This document shows positions 1 to 28,879 of a stretch of 28,879 nt of DNA, piece by piece. A model generated the notes under the pieces. It did no database searches and had not been told where the DNA came from. It was given only the letters and a program-made list of their open reading frames with translations. How positions within the stretch are numbered: position 1 is the stretch's first letter; each line of letters begins with the position of its first letter. Both the position numbers and the translations under genes were made by a program. Source of the stretch: Saccoglossus kowalevskii (Eukaryota > Hemichordata > Enteropneusta > Harrimaniidae); contig NW_003156740.1 in NCBI RefSeq assembly GCF_000003605.2, forward strand, positions 181,722-210,600. Direction: 5' to 3'.

Positions 1-210
1 TCGAAAGCTACTGCATAGCAAACATGAACAAAATGATTTATAAACAGACTATAACTACAAACTAAACAAATTCTACTCAAATTAATTCTACAGTTTTGCT
101 TTCTCAGGCGATCCTGTGCATAAAACTGAAATTTAAACAGGTCGGCATTTTACCGGTAAACCGGAAAATCAATGCATAAATTAACTTGTCAGAAGTGTGA
201 ATTGCCTCCT

Positions 211-350
211 GCCAGTACGGTAACGGCCTTGCCGGTACGGCTAATGACCTTCGGGTACGGTAAAGCAGCGGCCGGTACGGTAAAGCAGCGGCCGGTACGG
301 TAAAGCAGCGGCCGGTACGGTAAAGCAACGGCCGGTACGGTAAAGAAACG
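211..350. repeat. 20-bp minisatellite, seven units
   Basis: Seven exactly 20-base units with consensus GCCGGTACGGTAAAGCAGCG. Units at 271-290 and 291-310 are identical, and the outer units diverge progressively. The open frame across it on the minus strand is only a by-product of the repeat. Confidence 0.95.
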
Positions 351-581
351 CATGCCGCAGGAGACTCACAGGAAACCGGCTTGGTGGTAATGATCAGTTC
401 CCTAAGTATCATATAAAAAAAGATTACCAATATTTGTTAAGCAAACTTAAATTAGTGGCATTTTGAAGGGGTGGGCGCTTTGCCAAATGTGACCCAAAAT
501 ATAAAAATTGTGCAAAATTGGGGTGTGGGCGCTTGACCGGGCATGGGTGCTAATGCGGTCGAGTATGGTAAATGGTGTATA

Positions 582-1069
582 TGTCGCATACGACTTATTT
601 ACCACTTTCGTGTCACTGAGAATGTTCTAGAACCGTACTGTGTCTTGGGTGGAATATTCTAGATTTTTTTTAGAAACTGGTTGAATAGGCAATAGAAGGT
701 AATGGAACATTCTAGAAATGTGTAGTAAGTTCCAGACTCATTATGTATGCTGATGTAATGGTCTATTTATAGACAGTGTGGGTATATACAGGGGAGTTGT
801 TCAGCACTGAGATCAGATCGGAGATCTCGTCGAATTTTATTGGAGTTTAAGTATCTAGTCATTGGAGTAGTGGAGTTTTACCGCGTTATTGTACTTGATG
901 TTTGCAGAGTATAATAATACCAGTACCAGTTGAAACCTCATCTGTTGGGTCCGTGTTCGTATGTTATCATCGCCGCCAGGGAAGTCTTTATGTTACTGTT
1001 GCCATTTTGGTATTTGAACCATCACACCTGTACTATACCAATTACGGTAATATTACGTTGCGTGTGACA
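582..1069 (+). mobile_element. Possible solo LTR with internal promoter
   Basis: The segment begins TGTCGCATACG and ends GCGTGTGACA, giving the TG...CA ends with short inverted TGTC/GACA of an LTR. It is about 488 bp long. The five bases on each side are GTATA and GTAAA, a near but not exact target duplication. It contains its own TATA box and initiator. No gag/pol frame or primer-binding site is seen next to it, so if it is an LTR it is solitary. The boundaries are inferred from one copy only. Confidence 0.3.
620..815 (+). promoter_or_regulatory. Heat-shock-type promoter: three HSEs, TATA box, initiator
   Basis: Two perfect three-unit heat-shock elements, GAATGTTCTAGAA (620-632) and GAACATTCTAGAA (705-717), with a near-perfect one between them, GAATATTCTAGA (652-663). 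TATATA follows at 783-788, and TCAGCAC, an initiator-like start, at 811-817, about 28 bases after the TATA box. This spacing is that of a classic TATA promoter, and the inverted GAA blocks are the binding site of the HSF1 trimer. It points away from FOXK, along the plus strand, and no clear coding sequence follows. Confidence 0.55.
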
Positions 1070-1918
1070 GTAAATAAAAAATAGAAATAACAAATGCTAC
1101 TTATAATGCATCAGGCAATGAATTGCATTGTTTTGTTGCTGAGTATTTTAGACTGTGTTGGTTGGGTGTAAGATTCAGTTTTAGAGTATAATAATTCAAG
1201 CTACGGGCTAAGCGGTTTGGATAACTTTGAGACAATTGGTCTAAATAGTTATTTACATTATATATAAAATAGTTATAACTAAGATAAAAGACAAATAAAC
1301 AGGTTTGAAATTTGCCGAGTGAAAAAATGTCTAGTATTCTTAGTTTTTGGAACAGAGGAGCAGCATGGAAATACGAGTCACAGAGAAAGTGATGGGGCGT
1401 ACTATTTTTTTCTGTGAGAGATATACGAGTTGAAGTACCAGTAGAGTTGCTTTCCATGTTATATTCTGGTTAACAAAGAAACAAAGGTAATTAGAGGCAC
1501 ATACGCCCTCTTCGATGACTCGTTATTATATTATCCAGGCTGCTCCCGGTAGTGACTGATCAGTGGTTTTAATTATCATGTAATTTTTTTTTTTTTTTCA
1601 AAAGTACCGGTAATTATAAGTCCCTGAGAGAGTTTATTGTTTTGAATGAATTTAAAAAGGTTAACATCATCTGCCGAGAACGGAAAGTGAGAAGAATTGG
1701 TAGAGTTACTATACATCATTAATATAAATCAAAAATGAGATTTGCCATAGAATCCACCCTTGAAGAACCTTGTGCTATATAACGGTGGTGTCAGAAATGA
1801 CAGGAAAAGATCATTTGTCATGTGATTCAGAATGTTCTAAACTTGCTCTACATTGGATCTCGTCTGAAGGCAGGATATCCCCTACTGCCTTCAAATTATA
1901 ATGAACAATAAACATTTA

Positions 1919-21253
<19,335 letters not shown>

Positions 21254-22886
21254 CTGTGAAAGAGAACACAAATAAAAAATGAAATTAGCAAGCATATTAT
21301 ACAGGTTTATGTATAGAGTTTGACGAAAATGTATAATACTGTTTCAACTTCAGACAGACTTCTTTGCATGAAGAAAAGTATAACTCAAATTTCACTTGAA
21401 ATCTTATATTAGGCATGGAAGAATAAGTGACATTTGGTCACAAACACCATAAAATCCCAAAGATGCACAAGTTTCACAACTGCAATTCTCCATGATTTCT
21501 TAGTTAAGTTTGAATCAAATGTACAAACAATGTAATTACCTACAGACAAGCAAAACGCTGGTGATACCTAAATGGAGTATTGATCAGTTTTTGTTTTTTT
21601 TAATATGGAGAAAATAATGCACATAGGGTCTCTCTCCCCAGGGCATTATAGAGCAGCCCCCTCCCCAATTTCAATAATGTAAGATAAACAGGAGAGCTTA
21701 TTTATGACAACATTGAAAACAAAAGAAACAATATTAGCCAATATGTTCTGCTATATTCCATGGAACACTGGCACAACTATCATGCCAAAAATGACAAAAT
21801 TCAAGTAAAGGGGCAATAATGAATCTATAATGTAAAGATACATGTATACATTAACGTTAAGTCTAAAGTCAGCTTCCAGGACAAACAAAATTTGTGAGAA
21901 CCCTAATTTAGAAAGTGGACTGGGTCCTAATTAAAGATAGAGATACATGCAAGAATCAATGTGGGGTTTTTTTTAACTATAATTTTTGTTTTTAATTCAC
22001 CATTATGCTAGAGGATACATAACTATTATATCAAAACGAAATTCACATTAAATCATGAGGAAATCTACATTAAATTTACGTATATAACTATATAAGATGA
22101 TCAGTAATGGTTGGGCAGCAGAAAACAGCTTGAAGTGAAGCTAGTTTAGTTTGCTCCTGAATACTGATCGAGCTAAATAATCATTTTGGCTGGTGTTTTG
22201 TCAAGAAATAAAATTACATACAATCTAATAGAAATAACAATAAATATAATTGCAATAAACTCGGTTGACAATAAAGTTCCAGATGATAGTTGTTTTTCAC
22301 CACAGGTATGTAAATAGAAAACTAACTACTAAATGTGCTTTTAATGTCTGCTTGAAAGTATTGCGATTGTAAATATTTCTAATATGGTTAGGTTTCTAAT
22401 ATGGTTTTAGTTAGGTTTCTAATATTGTTCATCTCCGAGACTGAAACTTGCTTTTCAGTGCCAGCACAAACACTGGTGACATGTATACAGGTCAAAAACT
22501 GCCCTTTTGAATGATGAAAGGTTAATCATCGGATAAACTGCAACTTCCTACAGACACAGAACAATACATATATGGAGATATACTTTCCTTACATAACATG
22601 AAGATAGCAAAGTAAGGGCCACCCGGGGTATTCATTCATTCATTCATGTCCCTGAACAGCATCTCATATGGCTTTCATTTAATGTAAATATGTTAGAAAT
22701 GACGTGAATGACCATACAAAGAGTAAATAATACAAATATGCACAAGTTATTTATACAATCACAGAGGGACATGATGTCGTAGGTTAGAGTGCATGGCTAT
22801 CGTTCTCCAATACTTATTTATAGAAAGAATAATATTCCAATTTACAAAGGGCAGCATAAATAATCTCAAGGCAAATTTTAGATTAA

Positions 22887-22899
22887 CCCCCCCCCCCCC
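22887..22899. repeat. C homopolymer, 13 bases
   Basis: Uninterrupted run of C. Confidence 0.9.
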
Positions 22900-24395
22900 A
22901 ACTTTTTACATAACAGACATCAGGAAATCAGATGATATGGTTGGCCTATGGGAATAATAGTCAAAGGTCCCGGTTTCCTGTAACACACTATTTTTGTAAT
23001 CACCTAGCCTTCCGCAGAAAAATATATCACATAGATGTCACTGAGCTTTCTCCTGACTTTTTACATCCACATCATACGAGCCATAAACCAATATTCTATT
23101 CCTGGGACAACAGGGTTGAATGAACTATTTAGCTATCAGCTGATATGCAAACCAAATGTATGGTAGAAGTTTTATGTAGTTTATTCAAAAAAACAAATAA
23201 TTTGGCCTGGCCTCTGAAATGCTAAATATGATACAGGCTAATGTTAAACTCTACTGGCAAGTAAATTTGTTTAATTCTGACAGTGGTGATTTATAACAAA
23301 CAATTATCTAGCCTTCTCATCCATTAGGTGCGCAATAATGAGTAAGATGCAGCAAGCCCATTTCTCAAGAACTATGATAACCGGAATGCATCTGGTACCT
23401 ATCAACCAATGAGAATGCTTAGTTTTAATTTACAGTGTACAAAATTATAATATTGAAATGACAATATGGTACATTAATCATAATGGGTATATGTAGTATA
23501 CCAACATTGTTCTTTACAATTATGGAAATATCTGGAAGTAGTTGGAGTGTTCAAATTAGTTCTGCTTTCAATGGTGGCATTGTGTAACTTTACAACAAAC
23601 GCGCCATTGACATGCTGTGATGCTAATGTGACGTAACATTTCATAGAATGCTTCATTGAACAGTTCTCTAAAAGAAATAAACTAGCCACTAAAACAACAT
23701 CACTTGCAGACAGATCCAAACACTTGGTTCATATCAGTTGCTTCTGTGTTCGATCATAGACCTTAGAAAGAGATCTATGGTTCAACATATAAAAACTATT
23801 GTGTACATTATCTGTTTATACAAACTACATTGACAGGCAAAATGGAAACCAATCATATCGTTCAATGTACTAGCACTGTTTACTGATTGGTATAAAATCA
23901 AATCATCCTATTCCTCAGAAACAGGGGTCATCTCTACAGGCAATACTAGCTTGACATTCAGAATGTCTAGTAATTGATTAACATACATGGTACAAATAAA
24001 TAGAACATGCAAACAACAAACAAGGGCAGTTATGACCTCTACTAAATTAGGTCACTAAAGGTCACATTAACAACAATCATGCAAAAAAAAAAACTCAACT
24101 GCATTTGAATTATGCAACATTACCAGTATGACTGATAATGTGATATGCAAGTGTAATACATAATCTACTATCTACATATATGTATTTTAATAATCATAGT
24201 AATTAACTACTGGAAAATTACATTAATTAAATTTATTCATTATGATCACAATCTTCAAGATAATATCATGAAAACAGCTCCATGGCAACGAGAATGTAAA
24301 CTGTATTGTACATGATACATATGACACTATAATGGTATTAATATGTTATTTATCATATTTTTATTTCCCAGAGGCGTGGCATTTAGAAAAATAGG

Positions 24396-24425
24396 ACCAG
24401 ACCAGACCAGACCAGACCAGACCAG
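24396..24425. repeat. (ACCAG)6 microsatellite
   Basis: Six perfect five-base units followed by the degenerate ACAGA. Confidence 0.97.
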
Positions 24426-26375
24426 ACAGAACCTTCACTGCGTGTAAACAAATACTGTAAAACATGTCTTATTAGCTAAATAAGCTACGTTGTAATTCTG
24501 CTAATTAGAAAAGTAGCTAATTTAAAATAAAATATATTCTCACAATGTGATTGTTGATACTTTAGATAAATTATGATTCTATTCTCTACAATTGCTACAT
24601 GTCTTTCTCTACATACAACCAGAGTATCTCTATGATGCAACAAAAAACAAAAATATTTCTGCCAAACTTTGACCTTGTGACCATGACCTTGTCATCATAA
24701 ACAAACTTCTAAATCATGTTTACACCGATTATGCATCAGTAACACAAAGCAAGGTTCATATGCACTCGCTTTGAGCCCTTAGTCATGAGATAATCTGTTA
24801 CAGCAAAGGATACAATTTTTTTATTCCAAAATATCTGAATTTGAAGTTATTTGTTTTCCGTTAAATTTAGAAAATACATATTCTATTAATTGACGTTGCT
24901 GCAGTGAACAGGATTCTATAATTGGCAGGTAGCAATTGAGCCTGATATCAACCCTCACCTTTAAGACTAAAAATATATAGGTCACAACCATTTTTAAGAG
25001 CGTGGCAGAACAATAAAAAGCTATACTGTTCAGGTTTTTCTGTGCAGTGTTTAAAATCCGAGGAATGTGATAATCCTCAATTTAATCTGGATTAGACGAG
25101 TAAAATATGGAATTATACCTGGTGTAAAATATAGTATGATGTAATTTAGTTCGTTTTTTTTTGGTAATAAATGTAGTAGGTCACATTCTGGGTCAAACTG
25201 GGCAGGCAATGGAATTTAGGCCCCGATTCAAAAATGTCTGAAAAATTAAAAATTGTTAATTTCGGATAAAATGCGAGTTCCAGTTTCAATACTTTCAAGA
25301 ATCTATGAGGATATCGATAAGATACCAACATATATAACATTTGTCAGTAGATTTGGGAGACATCAAAGAACCAGACAATAACAATCACAGGAATCATCAC
25401 TCTTACAGAACGCTTTACAAAAGATATCCAGATATAGAAAAGGCCACCATCAACTCGTAATGTAGGTGGGGTCAACAGGTTAATACAGAAAGCAGAAACC
25501 AAGGGGTAAAGTGTAGGTACGCATGCAAAACAAATTAATGTATATGAAGTGATGCATTCTGGGTAAAACAAGTGAATACATAAAACTGTCACCTGTCCAC
25601 ATATATTAAAGACAAATATAAAGGTTTTAACACACCACATATATGTATATAAATAGATCAATACAACTAAAAGACATAATTTTAACCTATTTTTTAAATT
25701 TATTTATAGTCAGCAAAACGAGTGTTATTTTGCACCTGTTTCTATGTCAACATGTACCATACTTCAGTAAAATAGCAAGGTTATTTATAAAATATACTGT
25801 TTTAGAGCCAAGATGCATTAATTTGCATATCATCAGCATGCATTAGCATATGGATCTTTGGATTCTCCCTAGAGCATTATAGAAAAGGAACCCTTTTGAC
25901 AAAACAATAGCATAATTATCATAACAATAGACACAACTACTACAATATTAACATATTACATTTTTGTGTTAGCTATGATGAAAAGCTTTAATAGTATTAG
26001 CTTATGTAACCTATACCACGCAATGTATTAAACAACCATATCAACAGAATAATACTTTCTGGTTAATGAAAAAATGAACAAGTATTAATTTTGCCTGTAG
26101 TGCTTGTGAAAAGCTTTTGCGATCCACAGTGGGCAGCAATTTATCCCCGTTGTCTGTGTACGTACACACTTCGGGTTTGTCTTTTGTTTCCATTGAAATT
26201 CTAAAACTAATATGGAAAATTGAAATGGGTCTTTATTATACCTTATATAAAGAACAATGTTGGTATACGATGATTTTTTACATCTGTACATGTACCCAAT
26301 CCAACAAGGAAGAAAAGCTGTCAATGCATAACATTATAGAGTCATGATAATAAATTCTAGACCATATTTATATAA

Positions 26376-26840
26376 TTTTTTTTTTTTAAATGTTTTTGTG
26401 CCAGGCGACAGTTCCGGACATTGAATGTCGCTGTTGTCTCTCCTGACTGTTTTTCTTTTTTTTCTTTCTTTTTGTAAGTTAAAATTGAAAGTGCTAGTGC
26501 TGACATATTTTGCCACAGAAGTCATTTCCTGTTTGGGACTACATGACAGGGCTCAGGGCTGTGTGGCCATCTCCCTATCAAATGGCAATTTAATGCGCTA
26601 CCCTGGTGTCAACCAGGCTCGGTCGAACACAAGCACCTGCGAACCTTAACCAAGGTTTCTCCAAAGCCGCATTCGTTAGTGAATGAATCTCGGCCAGTGA
26701 AATTGGCCTTCCCATTGAGTCTGTGGCACACTCACCCAGGGTAAGAGTCGACCCTTTTGATGTTCAGCCTAAGGAAGGATTTCAACTTGGGTCTACCGAT
26801 CACGAGCCTGATGCGACAACCACTATGCTACCAGTGACTG
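26376..26840 (-). mobile_element. tRNA-derived SINE
   Basis: Read on the minus strand, it has a pol III A box TAGCATAGTGG (26820-26830) and, about 32 bases on, a degenerate B box AAGTTGAAATCC (26777-26788), which is the layout of a tRNA-like head. A tRNA-unrelated body of roughly 350 bp follows and the element ends in 12 A (26376-26387). Part of the body recurs at 20878-21061, so it is an interspersed family. The B box has lost the canonical TTCGA core, so this copy is probably not transcribed. Confidence 0.7.
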
Positions 26841-27790
26841 GTTTATATATATATTTATATAATATTAATTATTATATCATGCGGCTTTCAGACAGATCTA
26901 ATTTTTAACGATAGTTTTGCACTCTATGAACCAGTCAGTGTTAGAGCTTGAATTTTGAAATGCTTCTGACAGGCTGCACAGAAAATATATATTTACACAC
27001 ATACAGTTCACTACTTAGGGGATACCAAACTACATGATACCATTTACGCATGTAAAATGCTTTGTTCTAGAAAATGAGAGAAGCATGATAAATCATCTCT
27101 AGATAGATTATGCTGCATTACTACTTTACTACCATTTTATTACCATTGTTAGCATTAGTATAAACAAATAACATCCATTCCAGCAGTGTTGATCACTTTA
27201 TTTTATCAAGAATCTACTTGTCACTGAATATCATAAATTGGATTTGACACGCGTAATTTATTTTCACCGACTCGTCAATGACTTGTTTAAAGTCAATTTA
27301 AACCAAGGAAGAAAAACGTGATTTTCACTGAATTTTATTTACACTTCTTTTATCTTGCACCAAAATTCTATTCCAAATGAAAATATCTACAGAATTTATG
27401 CCCATCCTTCTTCTCTGACTGCCTGTTTATAAATGTGCCAACACTAAAGAAAGTTGACAGACAAACAAATTAACTCATTTCAATTATCAATCAGAACACA
27501 AATGAGGCATGTCCAAAACAACGCAAAAAAGCTGTTTGATTATTCAGTTACTGTAGTAAATTTGCATTGTTTGCATTAGGGGATTATATTCTATACACAC
27601 ACCAATCTGCCATATACTAACAGAATGACAAAAAAAAATACATAAAACATTACATGAACACTAAGTTCTTCCCAGAATAATAAGGGTGTAGAACAGCATT
27701 TGTATTCAGGTATTTTGAATCTTATCTGAAAATACCATTATGGTCCTGTTTAACAGTGTTATATATACATGTTGACAATAGCTGTCAATG

Positions 27791-28096
27791 GCAGAAATGC
27801 TCGATTTTGATGAATTTTACCCATTATTTTAATGACCATCATTCGACCATCCTGAATTTGATCATCAAACATAATACATGTGCATATGTGCGACATGATG
27901 CATCTATAAATTTTGAACATGATTGGTCAAGGCATATCAGAGATATGGCTGCCAGTTGGCTATTTGGAATCCCATCTGAAAAACAAAATGACATGCATCA
28001 ATCAGATCTCCCGTCAAGTTTGAACGGAATTCATCCATACATGACGTGGAATCTGTGTCCAGAATGACAGAAATGCTTGATTTTGATAAATTTTAA
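27791..28096. repeat. Direct repeat 276 bp apart
   Basis: CAGAAATGCTCGATTTTGAT (from 27792) recurs as CAGAAATGCTTGATTTTGAT (from 28068). Between them, ATGGCTGCCAGTTGGCTATT (27945-27964) resembles the monomer of the 10690-11866 array, so this looks like a decayed relative of that family. Confidence 0.55.
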
Positions 28097-28305
28097 ACAT
28101 AATCAATGAAAGCTTAGAAAGAAGACACATTAGAAATTAATCCAAAATTACTTGTACTTGAGATACTGATGGAATAGCTGAAAACTAATTATGTAAATCA
28201 GGTAACTGATATGAACAGATTTGAGTGTAAAACTAATAAGGCCTGCGTAATGTTACATCTATGTACCAAGTTTCATTGAAATGTGATTAGAACAAGAAAA
28301 TTAAA

Positions 28306-28493
28306 GCCGCAAGCGGCGTCACCGGGGCCCAAGCTGACAAGATTCTGTCACATAATTAATGTGGTCACATGTTAGACAATCAGGTAGCTTGAATTATCAG
28401 TAACATGAGGTCGAAATGAAGTTGGTACCATTTATTTACATGGTTTGGTTATCAAAATATGGTTTTCAGGATATATAATGAGCCATGTTCTTA
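28306..28493 (+). other. GC-rich hairpin leader before a tandem array
   Basis: AAAGCCGCAAGCGGCG forms a short perfect hairpin (GCCGC, AA, GCGGC) and is followed by TCACCGGGGCCCAAGC, strikingly GC-rich for this window. It precedes the 129-bp repeats as the CAAGCAGCC leader precedes the pearl cores, and may be the left end of a similar element. The rest of the segment shows nothing definite. Confidence 0.4.
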
Positions 28494-28879
28494 TGCACAA
28501 TAATGAGATTACATAATCATATATAGCCATTTCTAATGTCAGTTACATCTTTCATTCAATGTGTTCATAATGACACTAGTTACATGTCCTGCTCTGCGAC
28601 AGTGTTTTAGATATGACTGCTTTGCATATTAATGAGTTCACATGACCATATATGGTCATCTGTTATTTTAGTCAAATCTCAAGTTCACTGTTGTCATGAT
28701 AACACAGGAATCATCTTCGTAACTACAACAGTGTTTGAGATATAATGGTTATGCATATTAATGAGTTCACATGACCATATATGGTCATCTGTTATTTTAA
28801 TAAAATCTCTTGTTCACTGTTGTCATAATAACACAGGATTCATCTTCCTAACTGCGACAGTGTTTTAGATATGACTGCT
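28494..28879. repeat. 129-bp tandem repeat, about three units, open at window end
   Basis: ATGCA(C/T)A(A)TAATGAG-type anchors start at 28494, 28623 and 28752, each 129 bases apart. Units 2 and 3 are closely similar and unit 1 is more diverged. Units 2 and 3 carry the 18-bp palindrome ATGACCATATATGGTCAT (28642-28659, 28771-28788). The array continues past the end. Confidence 0.9.

Larger units (their letters stand above)
1..1918. other. 3' flank of FOXK: repeats, no recognisable gene
   Basis: No reading frame here resembles a known protein on either strand. It holds a 20-bp minisatellite (211-350), two GTGGGCGCTT direct repeats (471-480 and 525-534), a heat-shock-type promoter inside a possible LTR (582-1069) and a poly-T run near 1584-1598. 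On the minus strand AATAAA-type signals for FOXK are seen at 1915-1920, overlapping the stop codon, and at 1633-1638, which is better placed to end a 3' UTR. 1070-1583 shows nothing else that I recognise. Confidence 0.6.
21254..28879 (-). other. FOXK upstream intron, at least 7.6 kb, runs off the window
   Basis: It begins at the TTTCACAG acceptor before the FHA-end exon. I searched the minus strand for the missing FHA core (GKNGVFVDG-type) and found none. 21254-26375 contains only low-complexity tracts and unassigned AT-rich DNA, apart from repeats listed here; 26841-27790 shows nothing recognised. Confidence 0.75.

Noticed and set aside
104-430. 108-codon minus-strand frame with PYRPLLYRT repeats
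   Set aside because: Entirely generated by the 20-bp minisatellite.
25344-25661. 105-codon hydrophobic minus-strand frame
   Set aside because: Composition follows from AT-rich DNA; no signal peptide or family pattern that could be supported.
21254-28879. Search for the missing FHA core exon of FOXK
   Set aside because: No GKNGVFVDG-type or SRRHL-type coding stretch with splice sites was seen on the minus strand, so it is placed outside the window.

Overview
This is eukaryotic DNA: AT-rich, mostly non-coding, with coding sequence only in short exons bounded by GT-AG splice sites. One gene can be recognised with confidence. It is the 3' part of a forkhead transcription factor of the FOXK class, on the minus strand. 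Five exons (21253-21062, 5784-5490, 5102-4906, 3227-2975, 2131-1919, in transcript order) join in one frame with matching splice phases. They encode about 382 residues: the last strands of the FHA domain, the linker, the complete forkhead DNA-binding domain, a Ser/Pro- and Gln-rich region and a short tail ending in a stop or in a possible further splice donor. The exons for the N-terminus and most of the FHA domain are not in the window and should lie beyond 28879.

The organism is most likely a marine invertebrate, probably a bivalve or another lophotrochozoan. This is inferred from the FOXK protein sequence, which is clearly animal but not vertebrate, and from interspersed elements built like the bivalve 'pearl'/Helentron-associated type: a leader, ~157-bp tandem cores, a GGAC-rich stretch, then a terminal hairpin ending CTAA. 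The species cannot be fixed from this window.

Layout: 1-1918 is the 3' flank of the gene. It has a 20-bp minisatellite, a possible solo LTR, and a strong-looking heat-shock-type promoter on the plus strand (three GAAnnTTCnnGAA blocks, a TATA box, an initiator). 1919-5784 holds the last four exons and three short introns, one of which carries a pearl-like element. 5785-21061 is a single 15.3-kb intron filled with mobile and repetitive DNA: two more pearl-like copies, a higher-order satellite array with a 50-N assembly gap, several small TA-flanked inverted-repeat elements, and a 1.33-kb non-autonomous TIR element. 21062-21253 is the FHA-end/linker exon, directly next to a SINE-like fragment. 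21254-28879 is the next upstream intron, with a tRNA-derived SINE, microsatellites and a 129-bp tandem repeat running off the window end.

No complete new protein-coding system was found. The best leads are the shared terminal architecture of two otherwise different tandem-core element families, the heat-shock-like promoter in a repeat context, a SINE fragment abutting a FOXK splice donor, and a dispersed motif containing paired nuclear-receptor half-sites.
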